The position numbers and the translations under genes were made by a program. The notes under the pieces are model-generated. The model made no database searches. It saw nothing but the letters and a program-made list of their open reading frames with translations, and was not told the DNA's origin. 64,000 nucleotides of DNA from Bisgaard Taxon 45 (GTDB taxonomy: Bacteria; Pseudomonadota; Gammaproteobacteria; Enterobacterales; Pasteurellaceae), in contig JAQAHH010000003.1 in NCBI GenBank assembly GCA_030783905.1, positions 124,001-188,000 on the forward strand, read 5' to 3'. This document shows, in pieces, positions 11,757 to 20,770 of this stretch; the stretch's first letter is position 1; each line of letters starts with the position of its first letter.

Positions 11757-12623
11757 ATGAATTCAAAAAAACATTTAGGTCATACTGCCCGCAAGCGTTT
11801 TGGGCAAAACTTTTTACATGATGATAATGTCATCCAAGGCATTGTTTCCGCGATTTATCCACAAAAAGATCAATTTTTAGTGGAGATTGGTCCTGGTTTA
11901 GGCGCATTAACGGAACCCGTTGGTGACTTGGTTGATCATTTAACCGTAGTGGAATTAGACCGTGATTTAGCCGAGCGCTTACGCCACCACCCTTTCTTGC
12001 ACCATAAAATCACGGTGATTGAAACGGATGCGATGCAGTTTGATTTTGGTCAGCTTTATCAAGAAGCAAAACTAGCCGAAAAAAATCAAAAACTGCGTGT
12101 GTTTGGTAACTTACCTTATAATATTTCTACGCCATTAATGTTCCACTTGTTTAAATACCATGATTGCATTCAAGATATGCACTTTATGTTACAAAAAGAG
12201 GTAGTAAAACGGTTATGTGCAGGACCCAATAGTAAAGCGTATGGGCGCTTAACCATTATGGCGCAATATTTCTGTCAAGTGATGCCTGTACTTGAAGTGC
12301 CACCAACAGCATTTAAGCCAGCGCCAAAAGTGGATTCTGCCGTGGTACGTTTAGTACCACACAAAGTATTACCCCATCCAGTGAAAGATTTATATTGGTT
12401 AAACCGCGTGTGTAGCCAAGCCTTCAATCAACGCCGCAAAACCTTACGTAATGCGTTATCGACCTTATTTAGCGCAGAACAGCTCACTGATTTAGGCGTT
12501 GACTTAACCGCTCGAGCAGAAAACTTGTCTATCGCAGATTACGCTCGTTTAGCGAACTGGTTAGCCGATAATCCGCCCGTGGATGTCAATAAAGACGATA
12601 TCATTGAACCTTTAAACGATTAA
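11757..12623 (+). CDS. rsmA: 16S rRNA (adenine1518/1519-N6)-dimethyltransferase
   Basis: RsmA (KsgA) dimethylates two adjacent adenines near the 3' end of 16S rRNA during small-subunit maturation. The 288-residue protein has [11 protein letters not shown], the SAM-binding motif [25 protein letters not shown] and the catalytic motif [10 protein letters not shown]. The C-terminal [12 protein letters not shown] is also characteristic. ATG 11757 gives the normal N-terminus. An uptake signal (11711-11719) and a TATAAT lie between the surA terminator and this gene. Confidence 0.97.
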   Translation: MNSKKHLGHTARKRFGQNFLHDDNVIQGIVSAIYPQKDQFLVEIGPGLGALTEPVGDLVDHLTVVELDRDLAERLRHHPFLHHKITVIETDAMQFDFGQLYQEAKLAEKNQKLRVFGNLPYNISTPLMFHLFKYHDCIQDMHFMLQKEVVKRLCAGPNSKAYGRLTIMAQYFCQVMPVLEVPPTAFKPAPKVDSAVVRLVPHKVLPHPVKDLYWLNRVCSQAFNQRRKTLRNALSTLFSAEQLTDLGVDLTARAENLSIADYARLANWLADNPPVDVNKDDIIEPLND

Positions 12624-12647
12624 TGCATGGAATAAGTGTGGTGTAAG

Positions 12648-13475
12648 ATGGCGACATATTTAGTTGGCGATTTACAAGGTTGTTATGATGAATTACAACT
12701 TTTACTCGAAAAAGTACAGTTCGATTCGTCGCAGGATCAACTGTATCTCGTCGGTGATTTAGTCGCTCGTGGCGATAAATCCCTCGAATGCTTACGTTTT
12801 GTCAAATCCCTGGGCGAATCCGCCAAAACCGTGTTAGGCAATCACGATTTACACCTGATTTCCACCGCACTGGGCATTAAAAAAGTGAAAGTGAAAGATC
12901 GTGTGGATGCCATTTTTAATGCCCCCGATTTTGAAGAATTAATCGATTGGCTACGCAACCAACCTTTACTTGTACACAATGAGCAACAAAATTTTGTAAT
13001 GACGCACGCCGGCATTTCACCCGATTGGGATCTTGCCACCGCAAAACAATGTGCACAGGAAGTGGAAGCGGTGCTCCGCCAAGGAGATTACCGCCACTTA
13101 ATCGAAAATATGTACGAAAACCACCCTGATCGTTGGCGTGATGATTTACAAGGTTTGGATCGGTTACGTTACAGCATTAATGTGTTCACCCGTATGCGCT
13201 TTTGCTATTGGGATCATCGCTTAGATTTCGATTGTAAACAACCGCCCGAATCCGCCCCTGAAACTCTCACGCCTTGGTTTAATTTGGCTAACCCACTGTA
13301 TCAAAGCATACCAATTATCTTTGGGCATTGGGCAAGTCTGGTGAATACGCCTACCCCTCAGAATATCTATGCCCTTGATACAGGCTGTGTCTGGGGTAAT
13401 CGGATGACGATGCTACGTTGGGAAGACAAACACTACTTTAGCCAAAGTGCGGTGAAAAATTACCAAGATTTTTAA
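12648..13475 (+). CDS. apaH: Diadenosine tetraphosphatase (symmetrical)
   Basis: ApaH splits Ap4A into two ADP and also removes Np4 caps from RNA. The protein (275 residues from ATG 12648) shows metallophosphatase motifs: [12 protein letters not shown] (GDxxG), [12 protein letters not shown] (GDxxxRG), LGNHDLHL (GNHD) and [14 protein letters not shown] prefer ATG 12648 (MATYLVGDL) over GTG 12636 because it gives the usual N-terminus. An uptake signal lies inside the 3' end (13445-13453). Confidence 0.95.
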   Translation: MATYLVGDLQGCYDELQLLLEKVQFDSSQDQLYLVGDLVARGDKSLECLRFVKSLGESAKTVLGNHDLHLISTALGIKKVKVKDRVDAIFNAPDFEELIDWLRNQPLLVHNEQQNFVMTHAGISPDWDLATAKQCAQEVEAVLRQGDYRHLIENMYENHPDRWRDDLQGLDRLRYSINVFTRMRFCYWDHRLDFDCKQPPESAPETLTPWFNLANPLYQSIPIIFGHWASLVNTPTPQNIYALDTGCVWGNRMTMLRWEDKHYFSQSAVKNYQDF

Positions 13476-13596
13476 TTGTGCCTGTTTCTTTTCTAGACGT
13501 TTTCGGGTAACCTGTGTCACGTTTATTCGACTTGCAAGGTGAATAAACAAGATGCATATAACATGTTATGTTTATCTATCTACACAGGACAATTCA

Positions 13597-14700
13597 ATGA
13601 AAACACTACTTACCGCACTGATCGCGGGCTACTCTACCGTTGCATTCGCAACATCTCTGCCAAATACCCTGACTGAAACTCACACTTACGAACTGACCAA
13701 ATCCTTTGATTTGGTTGTACCAAAAGGGTCGCATGGTGAAACCAACTTATGGGTGCCTTTACCCTTTAATGCCGATTATCAAACCGTCAAATCCATTCAC
13801 TTTGAAGGCAACTACAACACCGCCTATATCACGGAAAATAACCGTTATGGTGCGAAAACCTTGTTTGCTAACTGGGATAAAAACGCTGATAAACGTGCTT
13901 TAACAGTGAAATTAGTATTAGAAACGCAAGACCGTGAACCGATGTTGCAAGGTGCTTTACAAAGTTATCAACCACCTGAAAAAATCCACTATTCCGTTGA
14001 TGTATTGGAATACTTAAAACCCACTGCCCACATCAAAACAGACGGGATTGTGAAAGATTATGCGGATAAGATTGTGGGGAAAGAAACCAATCCGCTGAAA
14101 AAAGCCGCCTTAATTCACCAATGGATCGTCAATAACATGGAACGAGACAACTCTGTTTTAGGTTGTGGTGACGGTGATGTGGAAAAAATCTTAACCACGG
14201 GCGTGTTAAAAGGGAAATGTACCGATATTAACTCCGTGTTTGTGGCATTAGCCCGTGCTTCGGGTATCCCTGCTCGTGAGATCTTTGGGGTGCGTTTAGG
14301 GCAAGCGGTGAAAATGGGCAACTATTCCAAAAGTGCCTTTGGCAGTGCCGATGAAAATCGAGTCGCCAATGTGAGTGGCGGACAACATTGTCGTGCGGAA
14401 TTTTATTTAGCCGGTTTTGGTTGGGTGCCCGTAGATGCTGCCGATGTTGCCAAAATGCGTTTAGCGGAAAACAAAACTGTCAATGATCCCGCTACGCAAG
14501 CCGTATCTAACTACTTATTTGGTAACTGGGAAATGAACTGGATTGGTTATAACCACGCACGTGATTTTGATCTTTATCCACTAGCTGAAATGAGTCCGCT
14601 GAATAACTTTGGCTATCCGTATGCGGAAGTGGGGGGCGATCCATTAAACTCGTTTGATCCTAAAGCGTTTGGTTATGAATTCAAATCAAAAGAACGCTAA
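13597..14700 (+). CDS. Exported transglutaminase-like protein
   Basis: A 367-residue protein with a signal peptide ([18 protein letters not shown]). The transglutaminase/papain-like core has a recognisable triad: C208 in [21 protein letters not shown]264 in [18 protein letters not shown] and D280 in PVDAAD. Such bacterial domains are usually proteases or amidases; the substrate is unknown. ATG 13597 is chosen for its ACACAGGA ribosome site and clean signal peptide; an in-frame ATG at 13552 would add 15 residues. Its end overlaps the MerT-like gene by 26 bases, so the two are coupled. Confidence 0.85.
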   Translation: MKTLLTALIAGYSTVAFATSLPNTLTETHTYELTKSFDLVVPKGSHGETNLWVPLPFNADYQTVKSIHFEGNYNTAYITENNRYGAKTLFANWDKNADKRALTVKLVLETQDREPMLQGALQSYQPPEKIHYSVDVLEYLKPTAHIKTDGIVKDYADKIVGKETNPLKKAALIHQWIVNNMERDNSVLGCGDGDVEKILTTGVLKGKCTDINSVFVALARASGIPAREIFGVRLGQAVKMGNYSKSAFGSADENRVANVSGGQHCRAEFYLAGFGWVPVDAADVAKMRLAENKTVNDPATQAVSNYLFGNWEMNWIGYNHARDFDLYPLAEMSPLNNFGYPYAEVGGDPLNSFDPKAFGYEFKSKER

Positions 14701-15028
14701 CAAAACTTTCCTTGCAACTTGTGTTACTGCAGTGCTTGCTGCAGTAACCTCAACGCTATGTTGCATTGCACCATTCATTTATCTGGTATGTGGTGTCTCT
14801 TCCTCTTGGTTAGTGAGCCTCAATGAGCTGGACTATCTGCGTTGGCCAATGCTAATCATCGCGTTAGTGTCTTTTGGCTATGGTTTTTGGTTACTCACCT
14901 TTTCTAAGAAAATAATCTGCACCCAATACCTCTCGCGTAAAGGCTTTATTGGGTTATACGGCATCGTATTTGTCATCATGTTGTTTTTCTTATTTTACCC
15001 CACCTTATTGCCTTACTTTTTAGACTAA
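14675..15028 (+). CDS. MerT-like metal transport membrane protein
   Basis: A 117-residue inner-membrane protein with about three hydrophobic segments. The first contains the cysteine pair STLCCIAPF, which resembles the vicinal cysteines in helix 1 of MerT (mercuric ion uptake). A further cysteine lies in KKIICTQYL between helices 2 and 3. ATG 14675 is inside the end of the transglutaminase gene. The next gene encodes a MerP-like partner, but no merA or merR is nearby. The metal is therefore uncertain and need not be mercury. Confidence 0.72.
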   Translation: MNSNQKNANKTFLATCVTAVLAAVTSTLCCIAPFIYLVCGVSSSWLVSLNELDYLRWPMLIIALVSFGYGFWLLTFSKKIICTQYLSRKGFIGLYGIVFVIMLFFLFYPTLLPYFLD

Positions 15029-15038
15029 AGGAGCAGAA

Positions 15039-15344
15039 ATGAAAAAGATTTTCTATGTAGTTTGGCTTATTTTCGCATTGATTCATCCCAGTTATGCCAC
15101 CACATCGAGCCTGAATCCAGACGAAAAACAAGTTGCAATCCATATTAAAGAAATGACCTGCCAACTTTGTGTGTATTTAGTTAACAAAGAATTGCGGGAT
15201 ATCGATGGTGTCATTTCAACAAAAGCCAATTTTAAAGATCGCGTCGTCACTATCGTCGCAAAGCAGTCTGTGGATAATCAGCAATTAATGAAGGCCATTC
15301 ATAAGTTGAAATACACCCCTGAAATTTTGTCTCAACAGCCTTAA
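15039..15344 (+). CDS. MerP-like periplasmic heavy-metal-binding protein
   Basis: A 101-residue protein with a signal peptide (MKKIFYVVWLIFALIHPSYA) and one HMA domain. The metal-binding motif is EMTCQLCVYLV (MTCxxC). A typical MerP is about 91 residues with a GMTCxxC motif. It follows the MerT-like gene by 10 bases with AAGGAG in front of its ATG. Passing a metal ion to the MerT-like carrier is the expected role; metal identity is not visible from the sequence. Confidence 0.78.
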   Translation: MKKIFYVVWLIFALIHPSYATTSSLNPDEKQVAIHIKEMTCQLCVYLVNKELRDIDGVISTKANFKDRVVTIVAKQSVDNQQLMKAIHKLKYTPEILSQQP

Positions 15345-15352
15345 AATCTTGT

Positions 15353-15384
15353 AAAAATCCACCGCACTTTAGGTGGATTTTTGT
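15353..15384 (+). terminator. Terminator after the MerP-like gene, uptake signal in the loop
   Basis: AAAAATCCACC (15353-15363) pairs perfectly with GGTGGATTTTT (15372-15382). The loop and left arm contain an uptake signal (15361-15369). The following 210 bases to leuS hold no gene; a short dyad (CGCTTA 15451-15456 with TAAGCG 15472-15477) was the only structure noted. Confidence 0.8.
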
Positions 15385-15597
15385 TAAAAGCAGACGATAC
15401 CCAGCCCTTTTTATTTGTCTGACAAAACTAGGGTGGTTTTATTCTCTCACCGCTTAGGCTTTCCAATAAAATAAGCGACTTTTCACCAAGTTTCTCATGC
15501 TTTTCACTGTCAATTTTTGCGATTTTAGGCTATCCTATATCACATTTTCTTAAGTAAATTCGTGCCGCAACGTGCGGTTAAAATCAAAGGTAACATT

Positions 15598-18180
15598 ATG
15601 CAAGAACAATACCGTCCCGATTTGATTGAACCGGCAGTTCAACAATACTGGGCTGAAAATAAAACATTTAAAGCGATTAAAGATACCAATAAACCGAAAT
15701 ATTACTGTCTCTCAATGTTCCCTTACCCTTCAGGTCGCCTACATATGGGTCATGTGCGTAACTACACCATTAGCGATGTAGTATCACGTTACCAACGTAT
15801 GAACGGCAAAAATGTATTACAACCAATGGGATGGGATGCCTTTGGCTTACCCGCAGAAGGGGCGGCGATCAAAAACAAAACCGCACCCGCAAAATGGACC
15901 TATGAAAATATTGATTACATGAAAAACCAGCTCAAAATTTTGGGCTTTGGTCTTGACTGGGATCGTGAAGTGACCACTTGCAAACCTGAATATTACAAAT
16001 GGGAACAATGGTTCTTCACTGAATTGTACAAAAAAGGCTTAGTTTACAAGAAAACCTCAACCGTCAACTGGTGCCCGAATGATGAAACGGTGTTAGCCAA
16101 TGAACAAGTGCATGAAGGCTGTTGTTGGCGTTGTGATACCCCAGTAGAACAAAAAGACATTCCACAATGGTTTATTAAAATCACTGATTATGCCGAACAA
16201 TTACTCGGGGATTTAGACCACTTACCATTATGGCCAGATCAAGTAAAAACCATGCAACGTAACTGGATCGGGCGTTCTGAAGGGGTGGAAATCACCTTCA
16301 AATTAGACCAGTCTGACGACAGCTTAACAGTGTATACCACGCGTCCTGATACCTTATTTGGTGTCTCTTATGTGGCGGTGGCCGCTGCTCACCCTTTAGC
16401 AGAGAAAGCCGCAGAACATCATCCTGAGTTAGCCCAATTTATCCAAGAATGCAAAAATACCAAAGTCGCAGAAGCAGAGCTGGCGACGATGGAGAAAAAA
16501 GGCATGGCAACAGGCTTCTATGTGATTCACCCATTAACGGGGGAAAAAGTGCCTGTTTGGGTCGCTAACTTTGTATTAATGCATTATGGTACAGGTGCGG
16601 TCATGGCTGTGCCTGGTCACGATGAGCGTGATCATGAATTTGCCTTGAAATATGATTTACCTATCAAACAAGTGATCGCACCATTAGACGGCTCAGCATG
16701 GGATTTCAGCCAAGCCGCTTTCACTGAACACGGCAAATTAGTGAACTCAGGCGACTATAATGGCTTAGATTTTGAGGGCGCATTTGATCGTATTTCAGAA
16801 AAGCTGGCACAAATGGGTGCTGGCAAAAAACAAACCAACTACCGCTTACGTGACTGGGGCGTGTCTCGTCAACGCTACTGGGGTGCCCCTATCCCAATGC
16901 TAACCTTAGAAAATGGCGAGGTGGTGCCAGCTCCTTTACAAGATTTACCGATCGAATTGCCAGAAGATGTGGTGATGGACGGGGTGAAAAGCCCAATTAA
17001 AGCCGATCCAGAATGGGCAAAAACCACCTATAACGGTCAACCGGCATACAAAGAAACCGATACCTTTGATACCTTTATGGAATCCTCATGGTATTACGCT
17101 CGTTATACTTCACCGCAATTTGCTGACGCCATGTTAGACAAAGAAGAAGCCAATTATTGGTTACCTGTGGATCAATATATCGGTGGTATTGAGCATGCGA
17201 CCATGCACCTATTGTACTTCCGTTTCTTCCACAAATTATTGCGTGATGCGGGTTTTGTCACTAGCGATGAACCAGCAGATAAATTATTATGCCAAGGGAT
17301 GGTATTAGCCGATGCCTTTTACTACACCTCGCCAACCAATGAGCGAATTTGGGTTTCGCCTACGGAAGTGACCCTTGAACGTGATGAGAAAGGGCGTATT
17401 TTAAAAGCTTACGATAAAGAGGGACGTGAATTGGTGCATTCTGGCATGACCAAAATGTCCAAATCCAAAAATAACGGCATTGACCCACAAGAAATGGTGG
17501 AAAAATACGGTGCGGATACCGTGCGTTTATTCATGATGTTCGCGTCACCTGCCGAAATGACCCTTGAATGGCAAGAATCTGGGGTAGAAGGGGCAAAACG
17601 TTTCTTAGGCCGTTTATGGAATTTAGTGTTTGAATACAACAAAAATCCTGCAGAAACTGCCGTAGAACCGACCGCACTTTCCAATACCCAAAAAGCCTTA
17701 CGCCGTGATGTTCACAAAACCATTGCGAAAGTCAGTGATGATATTGGTCGTCGCCAAACTTTCAATACTGCGATTGCGGCAATCATGGAGTTAATGAACA
17801 AGTTGACCAAAGCCCCATTAGTGGAAGCCCAAGATCGTGCCATTATGGCGGAAGCATTAAATGCGGTTGTGCGTATGTTGTATCCAATTACACCACACAT
17901 TTGTTTCCAATTATGGAAAGATTTAGGCAATGCCGACACCATCGACTTCGCCCCTTGGGTACAAGCGGATGAGCAAGCCATGATTGATGACGAAAAATTA
18001 GTTGTGGTACAAGTCAATGGTAAAGTGCGAGCCAAAGTAACCGTGCCTGCCGATATGTCAGAAGAGGATATCAAGCAAGTGGCCTTAGCAGACAGCAATG
18101 TCAGCAAACATTTAGAAGGTTTAAACATTGTGAAAACCATCTATGTACCGGGTAAATTATTTAGCTTCGTGGCGAAATAA
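15598..18180 (+). CDS. leuS: Leucyl-tRNA synthetase
   Basis: LeuS attaches leucine to tRNA-Leu. From ATG 15598 the protein is 860 residues, the same as E. coli. It has the class I signatures [14 protein letters not shown] (HMGH at 49-52) and KMSKS (619-623), plus the editing-domain stretch [19 protein letters not shown]. An in-frame ATG or GTG upstream (15562) would add 12 residues lying in an uptake-signal-like stretch and is unlikely. lptE and holA follow, as in E. coli. Confidence 0.98.
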   Translation: MQEQYRPDLIEPAVQQYWAENKTFKAIKDTNKPKYYCLSMFPYPSGRLHMGHVRNYTISDVVSRYQRMNGKNVLQPMGWDAFGLPAEGAAIKNKTAPAKWTYENIDYMKNQLKILGFGLDWDREVTTCKPEYYKWEQWFFTELYKKGLVYKKTSTVNWCPNDETVLANEQVHEGCCWRCDTPVEQKDIPQWFIKITDYAEQLLGDLDHLPLWPDQVKTMQRNWIGRSEGVEITFKLDQSDDSLTVYTTRPDTLFGVSYVAVAAAHPLAEKAAEHHPELAQFIQECKNTKVAEAELATMEKKGMATGFYVIHPLTGEKVPVWVANFVLMHYGTGAVMAVPGHDERDHEFALKYDLPIKQVIAPLDGSAWDFSQAAFTEHGKLVNSGDYNGLDFEGAFDRISEKLAQMGAGKKQTNYRLRDWGVSRQRYWGAPIPMLTLENGEVVPAPLQDLPIELPEDVVMDGVKSPIKADPEWAKTTYNGQPAYKETDTFDTFMESSWYYARYTSPQFADAMLDKEEANYWLPVDQYIGGIEHATMHLLYFRFFHKLLRDAGFVTSDEPADKLLCQGMVLADAFYYTSPTNERIWVSPTEVTLERDEKGRILKAYDKEGRELVHSGMTKMSKSKNNGIDPQEMVEKYGADTVRLFMMFASPAEMTLEWQESGVEGAKRFLGRLWNLVFEYNKNPAETAVEPTALSNTQKALRRDVHKTIAKVSDDIGRRQTFNTAIAAIMELMNKLTKAPLVEAQDRAIMAEALNAVVRMLYPITPHICFQLWKDLGNADTIDFAPWVQADEQAMIDDEKLVVVQVNGKVRAKVTVPADMSEEDIKQVALADSNVSKHLEGLNIVKTIYVPGKLFSFVAK

Positions 18181-18200
18181 TGCCTTCTTTATCTTCATGT

Positions 18201-18223
18201 TTCCCTCTTTTCATAAGAGGGAA
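18201..18223 (+). other. Hairpin between leuS and lptE
   Basis: TTCCCTCTT (18201-18209) pairs perfectly with AAGAGGGAA (18215-18223) across a 5-base loop. It lacks a T-tract, so it is more likely an RNA processing or stability element than a full terminator. It lies 15 bases before the lptE start. Confidence 0.5.
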
Positions 18224-18238
18224 ATTAAGGATTAGACC

Positions 18239-18742
18239 ATGTTAAAACAACTTAAAGCCCTATTTATCAGCACCCTATTTTTCGCCTTAAGTGCTTGCGG
18301 TTTACAATTTCAGCATGGCGGACTCATTCCGCCAGCCTTACAAACGCTCACCTTGGAAAGTAGCGATCCTTATAGCGAAATGGCGATTGTGTTAAGTAAG
18401 CAATTACAGCTCAATAACGTTAAATTAGTGGATGCACAACACAACGTCCCTGTGCTGCGTTTAAATAAAATTAGCACCAGTGATAAAGTGGCCTCGATTT
18501 TTAAACATGGGCGGGAAGCCGAAAAAATGTTGTTTTTAGAAGTCGACGCCAGTGTGAGATTACCGAATAACCGCGTCTTCCCAATTTCGGCCAAAGTCAA
18601 CCGCACTTTCTTTGACAACTCGCGTGCAGCCTTAGCCAAATCGGCAGAAAAAGACGTCATCTGGCATGATATGCGTGAACAGGCTGCTCGCCAACTGATC
18701 ACCAAAATGGTTGCCTTACAACATCAAGTCCAGCATCAATAA
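18239..18742 (+). CDS. lptE: LPS-assembly lipoprotein LptE
   Basis: The 167-residue lipoprotein has a signal with lipobox LSAC (Cys20) followed by GLQFQHGG. LptE plugs the LptD barrel that inserts lipopolysaccharide into the outer membrane. Length, the GL/F start after the lipidated cysteine, and position between leuS and holA (as in E. coli leuS-lptE-holA) support the call. Sequence motifs alone are weak in this family. Its stop codon overlaps the holA start by one base. Confidence 0.9.
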   Translation: MLKQLKALFISTLFFALSACGLQFQHGGLIPPALQTLTLESSDPYSEMAIVLSKQLQLNNVKLVDAQHNVPVLRLNKISTSDKVASIFKHGREAEKMLFLEVDASVRLPNNRVFPISAKVNRTFFDNSRAALAKSAEKDVIWHDMREQAARQLITKMVALQHQVQHQ

Positions 18743-19821
18743 TGAATCGTATTTTTACTGAACAACTTGGATCTTCTCTCACCCACTCTCTCGCTAAGAT
18801 CTATTATTTGGTGGGACAAGATCCGTTATTGTTAAGTGAAAGCCAAGATCTGATTTGCCAATCTGCACTGACTCAGGGGTTTGATGAAAAAACGGCGATT
18901 CCTGTGGACAATCAAACGGATTGGAACGCTGTGTTTGAACGTTGTCAATCCATCGGACTCTTTTTCAATAAACAGATTTTATTGCTCCATTTACCCGAGA
19001 ACCTGACTTCAACGCTACAACAGCATTTGCACACACTCATCAGTGTACTGAATGAGGATATTTTGCTGATTTTACAGTTACCCAAATTAACTAAAACCAC
19101 AGAAAAGCAAATATGGTTTACTCAAGCGCTGCAATTCGAGCCGCAAGCTGTGCTGATTAATTGTCAGACACCAAGCATTGACCAATTACCACGCTGGCTC
19201 ACTTTACGTGCTAAAAGTATGGGACTCTATATCGAAGAGCAAGCTATCCAATTGCTTTGCTACAGCCATGAAAATAACCTCTTAGCCCTGAAGCAAAGTC
19301 TACAGCTCCTCGCTTTACTGTATCCAGACAACAAAATCAGTTATGCTCGGGTAGATACCACCATTGCACAGGCTTCAACATTCACGCCATTTCAATGGGT
19401 TGATGCTTTGTTAGACGGAAAAAGTAAACGAGCACAACGGATTCTTGAAGGACTAAAAGCAGAGGACGTCGAGCCGATTATTTTATTACGAACTTTGCAA
19501 CGTGATTTAATCACGTTACTCACGTTAGCGAAACCCTCACATTCCGTGACACTGGATACCCCACTCCCTACGCAACAATTGCGAGAACAATTTGATCGCT
19601 TAAAGGTATGGCAAAATCGTCGTCCATTCTTCACGCAAGCCTTCAAACGATTAACTTACAAACAACTCTATTTGATTATTCAATCACTTGCAGACATCGA
19701 GCGCCTAGCAAAACACAGCTTCAGCCAAGATATCTGGGATCGTTTAGCTGAGCTGTCGGCTTTAATTTGCTTACCCTATGAACAACATCAGCCATTCTTG
19801 CAACCCATTTCCCCGCATTAG
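18742..19821 (+). CDS. holA: DNA polymerase III delta subunit
   Basis: HolA is the clamp-loader subunit that opens the beta sliding clamp. The 359-residue protein begins MNRIFTEQL and has YYLVGQDPLLLSESQDLI near residue 30, then a AAA+-like fold without a Walker A motif, as expected for delta. LLLHLPENLTS and TPFQWVDALLDGKSKRA are family-like stretches. The ATG shares its A with the lptE stop, indicating coupling. E. coli HolA is 343 residues. Confidence 0.94.
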   Translation: MNRIFTEQLGSSLTHSLAKIYYLVGQDPLLLSESQDLICQSALTQGFDEKTAIPVDNQTDWNAVFERCQSIGLFFNKQILLLHLPENLTSTLQQHLHTLISVLNEDILLILQLPKLTKTTEKQIWFTQALQFEPQAVLINCQTPSIDQLPRWLTLRAKSMGLYIEEQAIQLLCYSHENNLLALKQSLQLLALLYPDNKISYARVDTTIAQASTFTPFQWVDALLDGKSKRAQRILEGLKAEDVEPIILLRTLQRDLITLLTLAKPSHSVTLDTPLPTQQLREQFDRLKVWQNRRPFFTQAFKRLTYKQLYLIIQSLADIERLAKHSFSQDIWDRLAELSALICLPYEQHQPFLQPISPH

Positions 19822-19946
19822 ATCCTTTAAAAAGCCTATTTTTTGCCACTTTATTCATATTTTATTTTCTAAATGGATTAATTGTCCGCTATAATAAATT
19901 GCCTTTAGGCTATTTTTTATACACAACACTTTATTAAGGACTTGCT

Positions 19947-20213
19947 ATGAAAAAATTATTCGCAATCATGACATTTTCTGCATTCTCAATGACCGTTTCT
20001 GCAGCGGATCTTGTGCCAGCATGTGAAAAATACTTTGCTGACTACGATACGTTCCTTAAAAATGTCCCAGCAGAACAAGCTACGATGATCAAGCAACAAT
20101 ATGAAGCAACAAAACAGCAGCTATCCGCATTACCAAAAGATATGCAAGAGCAAACCTGTAATCAAGCGGCTGAACAATTGAAACAAATGCAAGATATGAT
20201 GGGTAAAAAATAA
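19947..20213 (+). CDS. Small secreted protein, possibly DUF5339
   Basis: An 88-residue protein with a clear signal peptide (MKKLFAIMTFSAFSMTVSA). The mature part of about 69 residues is helical with two cysteines (PACEKYF and QEQTCNQ) that could form a disulfide, ending in QMQDMMGKK. I recall similar small Pasteurellaceae proteins under DUF5339, but cannot check. Function unknown. It has its own upstream AT-rich region and terminator, so it is a single-gene unit. Confidence 0.78.
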   Translation: MKKLFAIMTFSAFSMTVSAADLVPACEKYFADYDTFLKNVPAEQATMIKQQYEATKQQLSALPKDMQEQTCNQAAEQLKQMQDMMGKK

Positions 20214-20230
20214 TGACGCCCATTAACGCG

Positions 20231-20258
20231 AAAACCCCTGTCAGAGCAGGGGTTTTTA
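20231..20258 (+). terminator. Rho-independent terminator
   Basis: AAAACCCCTG (20231-20240) pairs with CAGGGGTTTT (20247-20256) around a 6-base loop, followed by TATT. It ends the small secreted protein gene and faces the convergent mutT. Confidence 0.85.
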
Positions 20259-20278
20259 TTGATATATGCTCGATCTCG

Positions 20279-20680
20279 CTACCGACTTTCGGCCAATAAA
20301 CGCTGGATTAATTTTGCATTCGCAGGTGGAAATTGTCCCGCATCCAATTCATTTTGGGCTAACCAAAATCCCACTTGTCCTTCACGGCCAAAAGGTTCAC
20401 CCACCCACTCATCAACCAGATAGAAATAAAAAGAAATCACTTTAGTCGGATATTCAAACTGGAAACGTTCATAAAGCGTGGCATGTAAAATATGAATCCC
20501 TATTTCCTCTTCTAACTCACGTTTTAACGCTTGTTCAGGTTGTTCTCCAAGGTCCACTTTTCCACCTGGAAATTCTAAAGCTTGTGCAAAATCTTGCCCC
20601 TCTAAACGTTGCGTTAAGTAGATCTGACCAAATTCATTACGAATAATGCCCGCTGCAACTTGAACTAAAGGTTTTGTCAT
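20279..20680 (-). CDS. mutT: 8-oxo-dGTP diphosphatase MutT
   Basis: MutT removes oxidised 8-oxo-dGTP from the nucleotide pool. The 133-residue protein contains the full Nudix box: GGKVDLGEQPEQAL followed by KRELEEEIGI. The start VQVAAGIIRNEFGQIYLTQR is typical of MutT. It lies downstream of secA on the same strand, as in E. coli. Here an uptake-signal hairpin (20694-20742) separates the two, so it may be expressed partly by readthrough. Confidence 0.93.
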   Translation of the reverse strand: MTKPLVQVAAGIIRNEFGQIYLTQRLEGQDFAQALEFPGGKVDLGEQPEQALKRELEEEIGIHILHATLYERFQFEYPTKVISFYFYLVDEWVGEPFGREGQVGFWLAQNELDAGQFPPANAKLIQRLLAESR

Positions 20681-20693
20681 ACTTAATCCTTAA

Positions 20694-20742
20694 AAAAAGT
20701 GCGGTTCGTTTTAAACTTTTTTCAAAACAGACCGCACTTTTT
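20694..20742 (-). terminator. Paired uptake signals forming a terminator after secA
   Basis: AAAAAGTGCGGT (20694-20705) pairs perfectly with ACCGCACTTTTT (20731-20742), a 12-bp stem around a 25-base loop. On the minus strand the transcript would meet the stem and then a T-run just past the end of secA. Both arms are complete uptake signals. Confidence 0.75.
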
Positions 20743-20770
20743 AGCGACTTAAATTACCTAATACACAAAA

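Noticed and set aside
15451..15477. Dyad CGCTTA/TAAGCG upstream of leuS as an attenuator
   Set aside because: Only 6 bp with a 15-base loop, no leader peptide rich in leucine and no T-tract.
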